This document shows, piece after piece, positions 9,948 through 20,476 of a stretch of DNA of 21,783 nucleotides; the stretch's first letter is position 1, and each line of letters opens with the position of its first letter. Below the pieces are notes generated by a model. It saw nothing but the letters and a program-made list of their open reading frames with translations. It did no database searches and was not told the origin of the DNA. The translations under genes were made by a program, and so were the position numbers. Source of the DNA: Monoraphidium neglectum (taxonomy: Eukaryota > Chlorophyta > Chlorophyceae > Sphaeropleales > Selenastraceae); assembly GCF_000611645.1 (NCBI RefSeq), contig NW_014012947.1, forward strand, positions 1-21,783. Direction: 5' to 3'.

Positions 9948-11086
9948 TGCAGATTGAGCGACCAGCAGCCGGCGAGCCACCGAGCAGCTGGCAGCGGAGG
10001 CCCGCTCACCGCCGTCAAGGCACGCAGCAGGCTCAAGAATGCCCTTGCGTCACAAATGAGGCATTAATGCGTGGCTGGCCACCCTGCAATGTACGGTATG
10101 ACACGCCAAGCGGCCAAGGAGCGGCTTTTGAGTCGAAGCTACCTACAATAAACAATACCGGTTTACTCTGGTACGATATGACATAATATCTACTTCAGTA
10201 CGTATCAAAATCTCGTTCTCGGAGAGTGTCGGGCCGAATTCCGGCGTGCTCACCTGCATTTTTGTTGGGCAGCTGCCATCCTGTCCAAATTTTCGCAAGG
10301 ATAGAATGGTGAACAAGTGTCCGAATGCTGAAACGCAACGTCAACTTCCAGACCTTACATCTCTGGCCTCGTAACACTGCATCTTGGCCCGGGAATTGGT
10401 GGGTGTCAGTGTGGGTGCAGTGCTCTTATGTCTGTCGAAGGCCACACCACAGCACTGACGTGCAGCTGGCAGTAAGCCATATGTATATGCAGAGCGTAAG
10501 CGGTTACACCGGGGTAGAAATCAAAAACTCGAGTCAAATTCCAAGTGCAAGTGCATGTGAAGTGAAGTGATGAATAGCGAGTACAGCACACACAGCGTAC
10601 GCGCACACAGGGCAGTTTCACCACCACGGCGTACAATCAAGTGACAGCAGCAGCCAAGCGAGGGCGCCCCGATCATCCTACAACCGCAACCAATCAAAAA
10701 GCCACAACTCCAGTGTACTGCTGATGGGGCAGTTTGGCACAGAAAAACAGCAAAAGCAGCCCACGCTATGCGCAAAAAATTGCAAGCAAACCAGATTGCT
10801 GGCCAAGGCAGCAGTGACTGGCAGGGGCCGGGCAGGCATGGCTATTCTGTGTGCTAAAACCCCGGTGGAGGGGTTTCCAGCACCAAGAAAATGCAGAGAT
10901 GGAATCCACCCAACAGTTTCAGTTGCAAGTGCGCACGAAGCTGCAATTGCTGTGGGCAATAAAAGCTGTCGGGGGCCATTGCGTATGCCACCGCAAACAA
11001 TAAACATAGGCCACTGTGCATGGCAGCTTGAGCTGCAGTACAGTACTGCCAGCACTCTGCTTCCCGATTCACCCCGGCCAAGCAGC
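9948..11086. other. Intergenic region between the two protease genes
   Basis: About 1.1 kb, clearly more AT-rich than the flanking genes, especially 10130-10230. Both neighbours read leftward, so it holds the promoter of protease 1 (ATG at 9947) and the 3' UTR of protease 2 (stop at 11087). No clear TATA box upstream of 9947, no RNA gene and no transposon ends were seen. Short open frames have no motif. Confidence 0.7.
10504..10508 (-). terminator. Candidate TGTAA polyadenylation signal of protease 2
   Basis: TTACA on the plus strand reads TGTAA in the protease 2 transcript, the pentamer used by green algae for poly(A) site choice. It lies about 580 nt past the stop, an ordinary algal 3' UTR length. 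A second copy lies at 10355-10359. A pentamer occurs often by chance, so this is only a candidate. Confidence 0.45.
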
Positions 11087-14000
11087 TTATAGAGCTTTGC
11101 TGGTCGACGCATATTTGACGCGGCCTGTGGCAATATTGCCAGCCCCATCAACTGCGCACACACGGAATCCGAACCGCGTCCTGGGCGGCAAACCCTCAAA
11201 GACCCGCTCGAGCACCGCGCCGGCAACCCAGCCGCCGGGCGGCCGGAGGAATGTGGACGATGTGCTCGAGCTTGGCGACGCGTCAAAGGTGCTGCAGCGG
11301 CTGGGCGGCCGGGACCCCTCGCGCATGACGAGCAGGTAGGACGCGATTCCTGTCCCAACATCTCTGGCGGCCGGCACAAACGACACGGCGATGGAGCTAC
11401 TCGTCGCGTTGGCCTTCAGCTTGACCGTTCCCGGCATCGACGGCGCCGCAGAGTCGAAAAGGATGGACGCCGCCCCGGCCTCCACACGTGCGACAACGGC
11501 AGCAGTGACGGCGCCGACGGCCGGCTTGTCGCGGATGAATAGCTTCAGAGCCTTCACGCCTTGGCGGCCTGAGCTGAACTTGAAGTTGTAGATCGGGGAG
11601 TAGGGCGCCCACTGCGAGGCCTTGCAGTCGGCAGCTGATTTCGCGGAGTCGCGGTCCGTGATGCACATCTCAGTGGTGGATGACGCCGCAGGCACCATCA
11701 CCGACAGGGTCAGATTCCTCCAACGAGTGACATTGGAATCGCCGGCGAGGATCTCGAGCCGGGGCGTGCGCTTGACGCTGATTGACGCGGTCGCCGGCGA
11801 CGGCGCAAAGTTGCCCGCTGCGTCGGCCGCCCACGCGTAGACAGTGCGGCTGCCATCAGCGCCGTCGGCGAGCGTCCAAGTGAGCCCGGCGGCCGTGTAG
11901 GGCCTGTAGGGGCTGCAGGCCTCCGAGCTGGCCAGCGGCGCATTGCTTAGGCATGCGATGGCGATGCCGCTGGGGTCGGCCGACGTCAGCTGCGCGAGGA
12001 CCTGGAGCGTTGCTGCTTCCCCGTCGGCGCCGATCACGGGAGTCAGCGTCAACGTGGCGTCTGAGGGCGGGTCCGTGTCACGTGGCAGCGGGGTCCCCTT
12101 GAGGAACTCGACCGCGGCCTCCAGGTTGAGGCGTGGCTTGACGTACGTCTGCCTGGGGACGCGGATGGGCTTGCCGGTCTCTCGAAGCGCAGTCACGATC
12201 TGGTCCAAGGTTGCGGAGGGCACCGCGGCCTTGAGGACCGCCACCGCACCGGCGACGTGCGGCGTGGCCTGGCTGGTGCCGCCGTAGGTCTTGCCGCCCG
12301 CGGTGATGAGGGCGCCCGGGGCATAGAGGGACATATAGGGTGCGCCTGCGGGCGTGGTCGTGTTGCCAATGGTAGGTTCAGCAAGCTTACAGTGAACACA
12401 CCAGGTTCAACATCTGGACACGCGTGTGCTGATGGCAACAATTGTGAACCCGACAGCATGAGAGGCTCAGATGCTCATGGAGAGGCTCGGACGCAGGTTG
12501 GCGGCCGCTCGGAATAAAAATGCGTATCTATGAAGGCCACACCTGGCAAGGGTGGCATTGACAGGACTCTAATATTACCTCAAGGCCCAGGTGGTCGCTG
12601 AGCATAATTCTCCTCTGCCACCCCTACGGTTGCGCCCACAAGCACATCTGAATGCGCATTGATCCCATTCTTGTCACACACTTTCACCCGCAACGATGGG
12701 ATGCTGCTCACCGTTAGAGAAGCAGGTTGCCATGTCGGTGTAGATGTTCCTGTCAGTGCAAGCGCTCCACCTGAGTCCACCGAGGTTTGCGTCGTACACA
12801 GCCCCCACACTCACGGCGCTCGGCGCACATGCCGGCGACGCCAGCCCGGCCGTCGTGCCCGCGTTGCCCGCAGCAACGACGGGCAGCATGCCGGCGGCGC
12901 GCGCCTCGGAGAACGCAGCCTCGTAAACGGCTTCGGTGGAGGTGAGGCCGCAGGGGGTGGGCCAGACGCCGTCGTCCCCCAGGCTGAGGTTGATGACGCA
13001 TGTGTTGGGGAACGCGCCGTTGCGCTTGGACTCGATTAGCCAGTTGATAGCGTTCACGACGATGGAGTCGTAGGTGAAACCATCCTTGTCGAAGATGTCC
13101 TGGGGGGGGGGAGACCGTGCAGACCAAGACGGCGCGGGCAGGGCTCCTCGTGCTGGTGTCCAGGCGGGGGCAGGCCCAAACATGCAGCCAAGGCGCAACC
13201 CCTTGCAACCCCTTAGTACCGTGAGTTTTCCCTTCGTCTTTCCTTTCTGTGTCGTCAGCGACTCTCACATCCACAGCCCCTGCACCGCAAAACGCGCGAG
13301 CGCCGCCACCCGACCACCCACCAGTGCGATGATCCGCGAGCGGGGCGCAACAGACGCGGCTATCGATGCCACATTCGTCCCGTGGAGGCTCGAGTCGTCG
13401 CGCACGCCGTCGTTGACGGCCGTCATGTCGGCGGCGTACACCACGCGGCAGCCGGGGTCGCCGGCGGCCTTGCAGGCGCCCAGCTCAGGCACCGTGAAAT
13501 CCGCACCTGGTGCAACGGTGGATGGGTTGGCAACAGCGATATCAAAAAAGCATCAGCATTCATGATGAATTTCTGCGCAACGTCTTTGTCCCTTGACAAT
13601 CGTAATCTCCCGCATCGGTCCAACTAGTTATAGTCACTGGAGAGCCCCCTGTCAATGCCTGGCGTGAAAGGGCGCATCAGCCACGGGCGCCATGTCGAAG
13701 CCGCCTGCACCACCAGCACCCCGGCAGCGCTGCGTCTCACCGGTGTCCAGCACCGCAATGTCGCACTCCGGCCCTCCCAGGTACCCCTTGGCTGCCGCCG
13801 CGGGCTGACTGATGAGCGGGAGGGACTGGGCCAGCATCCGTTGCTTGGGGAGGTCTGGCACCACCCCCTTCACGCCTGGCAAGGCCGTGAGCATGTCCAG
13901 GGCGCCGGCGCTGCTGACCTCGACCACCGCCATTGGCAGATGCTGCAGGTTGTACTTGCCGACCCGCCGCACGCCTGCACGCTCTGCGGCGCCCCCGGCG

Positions 14001-14723
14001 CCCAGCACTCGGGACTTTATCGCGGAGCGGGCCGCGGCTCTCGCCTGCGCCAGCACGGCGGAGGGCGTGCGACCAGCGCCGCCGTCGCGCCGCGCGCCGA
14101 GCGCTGCAGCTGAGTCTGCTGCTGCTGCACCGGCAGCAGCGGGCGCGGCGGCAGCCAGGAGCGGCTGTGCGGCATCACCTGCAGTGGCTGCCTGGATTTT
14201 GGCGGTTTCCGAGGCGACCGCCGCCGCACCTGGCTCTTCAAACCAGACCAGAAACTGAGTGGCCTGCCCCTGGCTGATCTGCCCCAAGGCTGCCGCGGCG
14301 GCTGCCGCCGGGCCCACGGTGCTGGCAGCAACCGTGGCCGCGGCAGCGCCTGGGGGGGCGGGGTTCATGGTCGGCTTTAGGGCTGGGGTCGCGGCCTCAT
14401 ACGCGGCAGCAGATGCCACGTCGCCATTTGCAACCGTCGCGGAGCCCTCGGGGACAACGCTGCCTGTAAGTGCAAGGCAGAGTCGGGAGAAGGTCAGAAG
14501 CTGCAACTTTTTCACAACTCATTCTCTGCCGGTTGGGACACGCAAAGAGCCCCAGTGGCGTGCTGGACACATGGCGGGATGTCCCTTTCGGCAAGTGTGG
14601 CCACTGCCAAGTGTGTGAGACGAGGTCCCCACTGCCAAACAGCGGCTCACCAACCCCATGAATTGTGAGGGTGGCCAGGAGCAGCACAATGACAGCGAAG
14701 CGCCACCAGGGCACGGCGGTCAT
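11087..14723 (-). CDS. Secreted subtilisin-like serine protease (S8), tandem paralogue with two Ig-like repeats
   Basis: Exons (minus): 14723-14651, 14463-13741, 13506-13322, 13099-12712, 12345-11087, joining to 875 aa with a TAA stop. Residues 1-24 form a signal peptide (WWRF then a Val/Leu-rich core). Residues about 25-250 are an Ala-rich propeptide ending QRMLAQSLPLISQP, almost identical to the paralogue at this point. The triad is complete: D264 (AVLDTG), H307 (LHGTNVAS), S481 (GGTSQATPHVA), with oxyanion Asn N406 (AAGN). After the catalytic domain come about two Ig-like repeats, the second with the ADCK.S.W.PY and QGV motifs also seen in the last repeat of the paralogue, then an FN3-like domain ending at the stop. 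It is 246 aa shorter than the neighbour, mainly from missing middle Ig repeats. Intron sites after the signal peptide and at the DT|G codon match the neighbour; three others do not. An extracellular role is inferred from the signal peptide. Confidence 0.9.
13102..13111 (-). repeat. C10 homopolymer serving as polypyrimidine tract
   Basis: Ten G on the plus strand read as ten C directly before the AG acceptor (exon resumes 13099) of protease 2. A similar run at 2482-2492 precedes the RabGAP acceptor at 2470-2469. Homopolymer length here may be affected by sequencing error, but lies in introns and does not alter the protein. Confidence 0.8.
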
Positions 14724-16630
14724 TGCTGTATGCCTGCGTGGCACTAGGCTTCCCAAGCGTCGACCGCAAGGTCTGGTGGCTGCAAGGGGGCCAGCGGTGA
14801 CACCCGTCGTTTTCAAAACAACAGTGATTCCCGAGACTGTACAAATCCTCTGTTTTTGCTGTTTGCAGCCTCTGCGGGTTGGGAAGAGGCCGTGGCCGCG
14901 TGCGCCTGCTGTTGATTGGTGCCCTAGCTCTTCCCGACCTAAACCACGTTTAAAATCGTCGTATGGAACTCTTCGTGGCCGATCGACACCGCTCGTACCA
15001 GCAAGGTGACCCGTGTTCACAGCTTCGCAAGAACCGAAGACTTGAATTCGAAGTCGGAGGAACCTGGCAAGGACAGAGAACAAAGTTGGTGCCAACTCTG
15101 TCAAGCTAACCTCAAGTGCGACAGCACACACTGCCTGTTTACTACTGCAGCATGCGGCTGACCCGTTACCTGGGAACTTTCGGTTGCTTGCAGCTCCATG
15201 GGTGGGTGACAGGTCACGCAAGGGACCTTCAGTTACCGGCCACCAGAGCGTGTGCTGCGCTTGTGCCATGTGCCCTCGCACATCTGAACCGCTCAAGCAC
15301 GTCTTCCAGTGACCACACAGGTGATTTGCAGCTTACAAATTGTACCACCCTGGTGAGCATGGACACCAGGGACATCCCACTTGCGTTGTGGATGCAGCCG
15401 CTCCTCACACCACCCAGGAACAGAGTACTCATGTATATCATGGTAAGAGCATTATCAGAGAAGTGCAACAATTAATAATCCACAAGCAGGCCCTTGCACA
15501 ACTTGTTCTCCCTCGCGAAGCACACGTTCAGGCAACAGGAGAGGCAACGTGTTCAAAGCAGAATTCAATAGCGTACTCGATGCTGCTCCATGCCGACTGG
15601 TAGCAATTGCCGGGTCCTTACTGTTGGGCAGAATTCATCGTGCACTGCTACCTGCCTGTGATGCAGTGAGCAAAGCCAGTTGCTTGGCTCCAGCGTAGGT
15701 CAGATGGCAGATGCATCCACGTGCAGGCGCACATGCGCTCCCGCAGGCCTCTCGTCTGCGCTGACGAGCAGCTAGCGCTGCTGTGAGACTGTAGCCTAAA
15801 GACGGTTGACGGGGTGTGGTTCTTTGTGATTGCAATATGTAGTGATGGTCAATGGCTCCCTCCTGTTGACTCGCTCTGGGTGTTGCCAACCTGGCTTCAT
15901 TCGGGCAGCAGGAAGCGACAGGGCATGGGTGCGACAAACAAGGTGGTACTTGTGTCCCATTGGCTGCTATCCATGGTGTGCAAGGCAGATGTATCGGGCA
16001 AGTGAGCGGTGCTGAGTCTTGCATCGCGAGCAGTGCCGTGTCGAGCGAGCGAGCGCCATCCCAGCGCAACACCGTCTTGGTGGCTGCCGGCACAAGTTAT
16101 CAAAAGCGCCCCCGTATATACCTTACCATGGATGATTTCAACTTGTCAATACCAATTACAGCGCCCTAGTCGCGGCTCGCTGCCAAAGTGCACACTGCCG
16201 CGCAGTTCAGCGTCCAGCTTCTAAGCGCAGAAATACGATAGTGAGGCCAAAATCATATGTCGAGCATCCACATGCGTGCAGGCGACAGCCTGCAGGTGAG
16301 GCGGTGCAGAGTTGGGCGCCGATTGACAGCGCCACGCCGCCGCACGTCGCCGCTGCTTTCCTTGGCATCCCTGACGCGCATGCGGGAATACCGATTGCGC
16401 GTGCTGCAGACTTGAAAGTAGCAACATCGCACTTGCAACATCAAGCCCACATTCCAGCTCTACTGCCAATTCGTTATCAAAAACCAACACAGGCGGCAGG
16501 GCGGCGGCTTGGGGGCAGCTGTGTACCGCGTTTGGCACCCCGGCTTACTCTGCCCCGCGGCCAGCCGGCGCGCGCCGCGGACCTGACAAGTGGCCTGGGC
16601 AGTGGCTCGTTGCGGGAGTTTGAGAGGGGA
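14724..16630. other. Divergent intergenic region between protease 2 and the helical-repeat gene
   Basis: About 1.9 kb of comparatively low GC. Protease 2 reads left from 14723 and the repeat-protein gene reads right, so both promoters should lie here. Open frames on both strands (for example 15229-15471 minus, 15635-16093 minus, 15116-15475 plus) show no conserved motif, signal peptide or splice-consistent extension. No tRNA-like T-loop and no terminal inverted repeats were noticed. A small GAGC-type repetition occurs near 16040-16055. Confidence 0.6.
16115..16120 (+). promoter_or_regulatory. Possible TATA box for the plus-strand repeat-protein gene
   Basis: TATATA in an otherwise GC-moderate context, about 510 bp before the proposed start at 16631. 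Spacing implies a long 5' UTR or further 5' exons. Many algal promoters lack TATA boxes, so this is weak evidence. Confidence 0.25.
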
Positions 16631-18700
16631 ATGAGCAACGATGTGCCCCTCAAGACGCGCGGCAAGCCTGAGAGGGACGCAGGTGGGCGGCTTGTCATGC
16701 TTGCGTGCCGAACCGAACTGGCTGCACACGGTGCACTCCAATTGAGGGCCTGTTGGGTTGGCGGGATCGTCTCCATTTGCAGCTGCTGCACGAGCAGCCG
16801 CTGGTCCGGCCGCTGTAGCACGGGGCAGCCGCCCCCTCCGGGCGCCAACTCGAATATCTGTGCAGCCTCCCGTACCGAGCCACCGCAGGCGGCGGGACCT
16901 TGTGGGTAGCTGGCCTTGGGGCCACTGCTCTCCCCGCACCCTCAACCAACCACCCGCAATCGCCCGTACTTCACAGAGGCAAACTTCAATAAGATGGACA
17001 TGCTAAGGGCAGCGGCGACGTGGCAAGAGGCAGTAGGGCTGTTCAGGGAGCTTGGGGATGGAGTGGACAAGAGGTGCGGCGACTTCTTGTTGATGTGTGT
17101 GTATGTGTGTATGTGTGTGTTACATCGCGTGACACTGCATCATGCGTTGCCAGCAGCATGCAAGAGCGGATTTCTGGCTCCCAGCTGGGCAGCCTCATTA
17201 GCTAGAAGGCTGGGCAAAACAGTGCACGCGTATGTATGTGTGAAGTGGTGTGCGCATTCCAGAGTGTGTGTGTGTAAGAGAGAAGCATAGTGTGTATAGG
17301 GGTGGAAGGGTTTGGCAGCGGGGTGAGGCAGCGCCCATGTTTGCAAAGCCAGTGCGTACAGGGTCGCCCGGCCCCGCAGGGGGCCGGGAGGGCTGTGCAG
17401 CCATCGGTGCGGCGTGGTAAGGGGCTGAACTGGCACACAAGGGCTGCGGCTGGCGGGCACGACGCACCAGACTCGAGCTGGCCTTCACAACGTGACACCT
17501 GATCGCAACTGCTCCAGGTCGGCGGGCCTGGTGGCTCAAATGTTCACGACCACGGTGACGCTCATGCCGGGGCCTGTGGCGTCGCTGCCGCCGCGAGAGG
17601 CCGCAGAGGCCACGGCGGCGCTGGACGCGATGCTCGCGGTGATGACGTCCGGCGTGGAGAGGTGAGGGAGCGCGTGGGTATGCTGAGTTTCATGATTGCG
17701 TGTAGACTGAGTGCGCAGGGAGCACCATAAACGCATGCGCCGTGTTTGAAATTGCCAGAGCAGAGGCTTGCGGCAAGGGGATTGAGGAGCGCAAGGACTT
17801 GGCATGCGTTGTGCACGGCCCTGCCTGTCTGGCCTCCTGTGCTGCGCTGCCATGGACGCGGGCGCGGCAATCGCCACCCCTGCCGGTTTAGTTTGTGTGG
17901 CGCTCGGCCGATACCATCGGGCCTCATGCGCCCGTCACAAAACGGCTCCCTCCTGCAAGCAGCCACACGACTTGCGCCGCACCAACTCGACAACTGGCAT
18001 AACAAACGCATCGTCACCGCCGGCCGCCCTGCAATCCCCTGTCAAATTCAGCCTCAAGCCCCCGGCTCTGAAGGAAGTGCTGTATCGCCTTTTGGACACT
18101 GGACTGGCGCGCCCCAGGGTGGTGACAGTGCTGGGCATCGGGTTGACGGGGCGCCTGGGAGCCTTGGAGGCCGGGGAGGTGCGCGGCTGCACGCGCGACG
18201 CTGTGGGGTCGCAGCTCGGACGGATCGGCTGACTGAACGCGGGCTGGTCGCCGCACCGGCGCGGCCAGTAAGCGGGGTGCGCCTGCTGGCCCTCGCCCGC
18301 CTGGGCAGCCAACCAGCGTGGCAGGGTGCGCAGCTGCCCGTGCGCGCTCTTCCCCGTTCAGCTCCCGGCCCAAAACGCACCCGCGCCCCTCCCGGGCCGC
18401 CCCCAGGCGTTTGACGCGGCGGCTGCGCTGGCGCTGCTCAACTACCGGCCGCCGCCCAAGGAGGCCAGCGTGCGGGCGGGAGACGAGCAGTCACCGGACC
18501 TGGTTGAGGCGCTGCAGCGGCGCAGCATTCGGGCTTTCAAGTACCTGACGCCCAAGGTGTGGGCTCGTTGGTCTGGGAGGTGGAGTAAGCATGTGCTTGT
18601 GTGTTTGCGTGCGCGCGTGCGCGTGTGTGTATATGGGTAGTTTTTGCACTCTCATGTGTGCATGCGCGCATGCGATGCGCTCTGTGTGCAAGTGCGTACA

Positions 18701-18738
<38 letters not shown>

Positions 18739-20077
18739 AACGTGTGTGTGTGTGTAGGCACGTGTGTGGGAACGTGTGGGCGTGTGTGCGTCAGTGTGAC
18801 GTTTCACTTGCCATAACCCCTTTCAACCAAACCCTGCAACAGGACACGGCCAACGCCGTCTTCGTTCTGTCGAGGATTGCAGCCCCTGGGAGCGTCACGG
18901 CCGAGTGGCTCAAGGGCTACATAGACGTGAGAGGGCGGCGCAAGGGGTGTTGGGGAAAGGCGCGGGTGTGCTTGCCGCACGCGCACAGCTCCGCCCGCTG
19001 CAGTGCGCGGGTGGATCGCGGTGCCTGCATCCGCCCAGCTGCACTCAGTCGGCAATTGTGTAAACTCGGCCGGCAAAAGTTCACCTCGGCAGGGCACCTG
19101 GGCTGCGGCCTGATTATTCCCGTGTCCCCGCGCGCCCGCCTCCCCCGCAGACCTCGTTTGACCACCTGCCCCACCTGCAAGGTGAGGCCCTCGTGCTCGC
19201 CGGCTACATGCCTGCCCGCCACAACCACCTGCCGGACGCGGAGTGGCGCGCAGCCTGGATCGGCCTGATCGGCCAGAGCGCCGACGCGCTGCTGGGGGCG
19301 GAGTTCCCCCTCGTCCTGTTCAGCCTGGCGAAATGGCAGCAGGTTGCGCTGCAGCAGCGGCGCGCCGGCCCTGTGGCGCCCGCGGCAGATGACTGGCTGG
19401 GCGGCTTTGGCGGCGGGTACGGCGATGAGGATTACTATGGAGGGTATGGCGGCGGCGCGCGCCAGCCGCAGCAGGGCGGGAAGCTGCCGGCCGAGCAGCT
19501 GCCGGCCGGCTGGCTGGACGGGCTGCTGCTCGCGTCGCACCGCAGCGGCGCGCTGCGGGAGCTCGGCGCGAAGCAGCTGGGCGCCATGCTGCGCGCGCTG
19601 GGCGCGCTGGGCGCCGCGCCCAGCGCGCCGTGGGCGTCGCGGATGTGGGCGGCGGTCGGCCTGAAAATCTCCGCCGCCGTCCGCGCGGGCGGGGCCGGCG
19701 CCGAGCGGGACCCGCAGGCTGCGGCGGCGGTGGCTGCGGCGCGGCCGGCGGACGTGGCTGCGTTGCTGGCGGCCTGGGCGGCGCTGCCTGCGTGCGAGAA
19801 GGTCGGCCCGCCACAGGATATTGCGGATGAGGCCGTGAGCTTCGCAGACGCCGCGCTGCGCTCGGTGGCGCGCCCAGAGCTCGAGCGGGTGGCAGGGGCG
19901 CTGCAAGCCTCTGGCTGCGGCGGGGGGGTAGCGGCGCGGCTGATAGCAGAGGCGATCGCCGCGGCGCCCGTGCCGGCGGCGGCGGCGGCGCCAGCGGCCG
20001 GGTCGAAGCGGCCAAAGGCGCCTGCCAAAAAGGCGGCGGGGGCGCGCCGGGGCCGGCCGCCGGCGGCCAAGGTATAA
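16631..20077 (+). CDS. Alpha-helical repeat protein, OPR/FASTK-like, with AT-hook-like tail
   Basis: Exons (plus): 16631-16682 (tentative), 16977-17073, 17518-17661, 18052-18178, 18407-18556, 18843-18926, 19151-20077; 526 aa, TAA stop. From exon 2 onward every junction is in frame with good GT-AG sites. The N-terminal helix pair (NK.....AATWQEAV) and later repeats (LTPKDTANAVFVLSRI, LGAMLRALGALG, PPQDIADEAV) follow the amphipathic pattern of OPR, RAP and FASTK-type repeat proteins. In algae these bind organellar RNAs. I see no RAP domain at the C-terminus. Residues about 298-328 are a Gly/Tyr/Asp-rich loop, and the last 24 residues are Lys/Arg/Ala/Pro-rich with an AT-hook core (RRGRPP). An ATG at 16994 would give a shorter 503-aa protein but would cut the first helix motif, so an upstream start is preferred. 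The first exon and true start are unproven, and no transit peptide is evident in this model. Function beyond the repeat class is not claimed. Confidence 0.65.
18591..18790. repeat. TG-rich microsatellite in an intron of the repeat-protein gene
   Basis: The intron 18557-18842 is dominated by TG and CG dinucleotides, with a clean (GT)n run at about 18706-18736. It is transcribed as (UG)n. The earlier intron 17074-17517 has shorter TG patches. Reading frames rich in Cys/Val across it are artefacts. Confidence 0.9.
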
Positions 20078-20476
20078 GTTCGCTGAATTTTGTAACATTC
20101 TTGTCCCACTGTCAATTAGCATAGCTTGCAGACCCTTTGCTCATGGTCCAGCAGCGCTGACACAGGACCCTCGGGCACTTGACCACCCTGGATCTGGTGC
20201 CCACTGTGCGCGTGCGAGCTCTGCCCCGGCCCACCCTCTCACTTCGTAGGCCCGATTGTTTCGTTCAGCAATCAGGTTGTTCTTCCCGCGGTTGTGCCTG
20301 ATAAACCGCGCTGGTTGAGCGGGATCTCACCGCTCATCTCTGAACGGATCTCCGGGCTTCACCCGCCCATTGGGGCCAAGATAACAACTGAGGACCTGTA
20401 AAAGGCTCCTCGGGCATCCCATCCCCCCGCTTTACAGCCTTTGGGCGAGCCCACCCTCTTGCCACACCCCCGGATA
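20078..20476 (+). other. Intergenic region between the repeat-protein gene and the pTAC16-like gene
   Basis: About 400 bp between two head-to-tail genes, containing the TGTAA signal at its left end and presumably the promoter and 5' UTR of the next gene. No TATA box or RNA gene was recognised. Confidence 0.6.
20091..20095 (+). terminator. TGTAA polyadenylation signal just after the repeat-protein stop
   Basis: TGTAA begins 14 nt after the TAA stop at 20075-20077, in a local AT-rich island within otherwise GC-rich DNA. If used, the 3' UTR would be only a few tens of nucleotides, which is unusually short for a green alga. Confidence 0.5.

Noticed and set aside
12395..12420. GGTTCAA stretch resembling a tRNA T-loop
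   Set aside because: It lies in an intron of protease 2 and has no matching acceptor, D-arm or anticodon stem around it.
14724..15296. Minus-strand frame extending upstream of the protease 2 start
   Set aside because: It is in phase with the signal-peptide Met at 14723, but the upstream residues show no domain, and a signal peptide should be N-terminal.
15229..16093. Open frames in the divergent intergenic region as extra genes
   Set aside because: No conserved motif, no splice-consistent extension and weak codon bias, so no gene is called.
19800..20077. RAP domain at the end of the helical-repeat protein
   Set aside because: The C-terminus is Ala/Lys/Arg/Pro-rich low complexity with an AT-hook-like core and does not show a RAP fold pattern.
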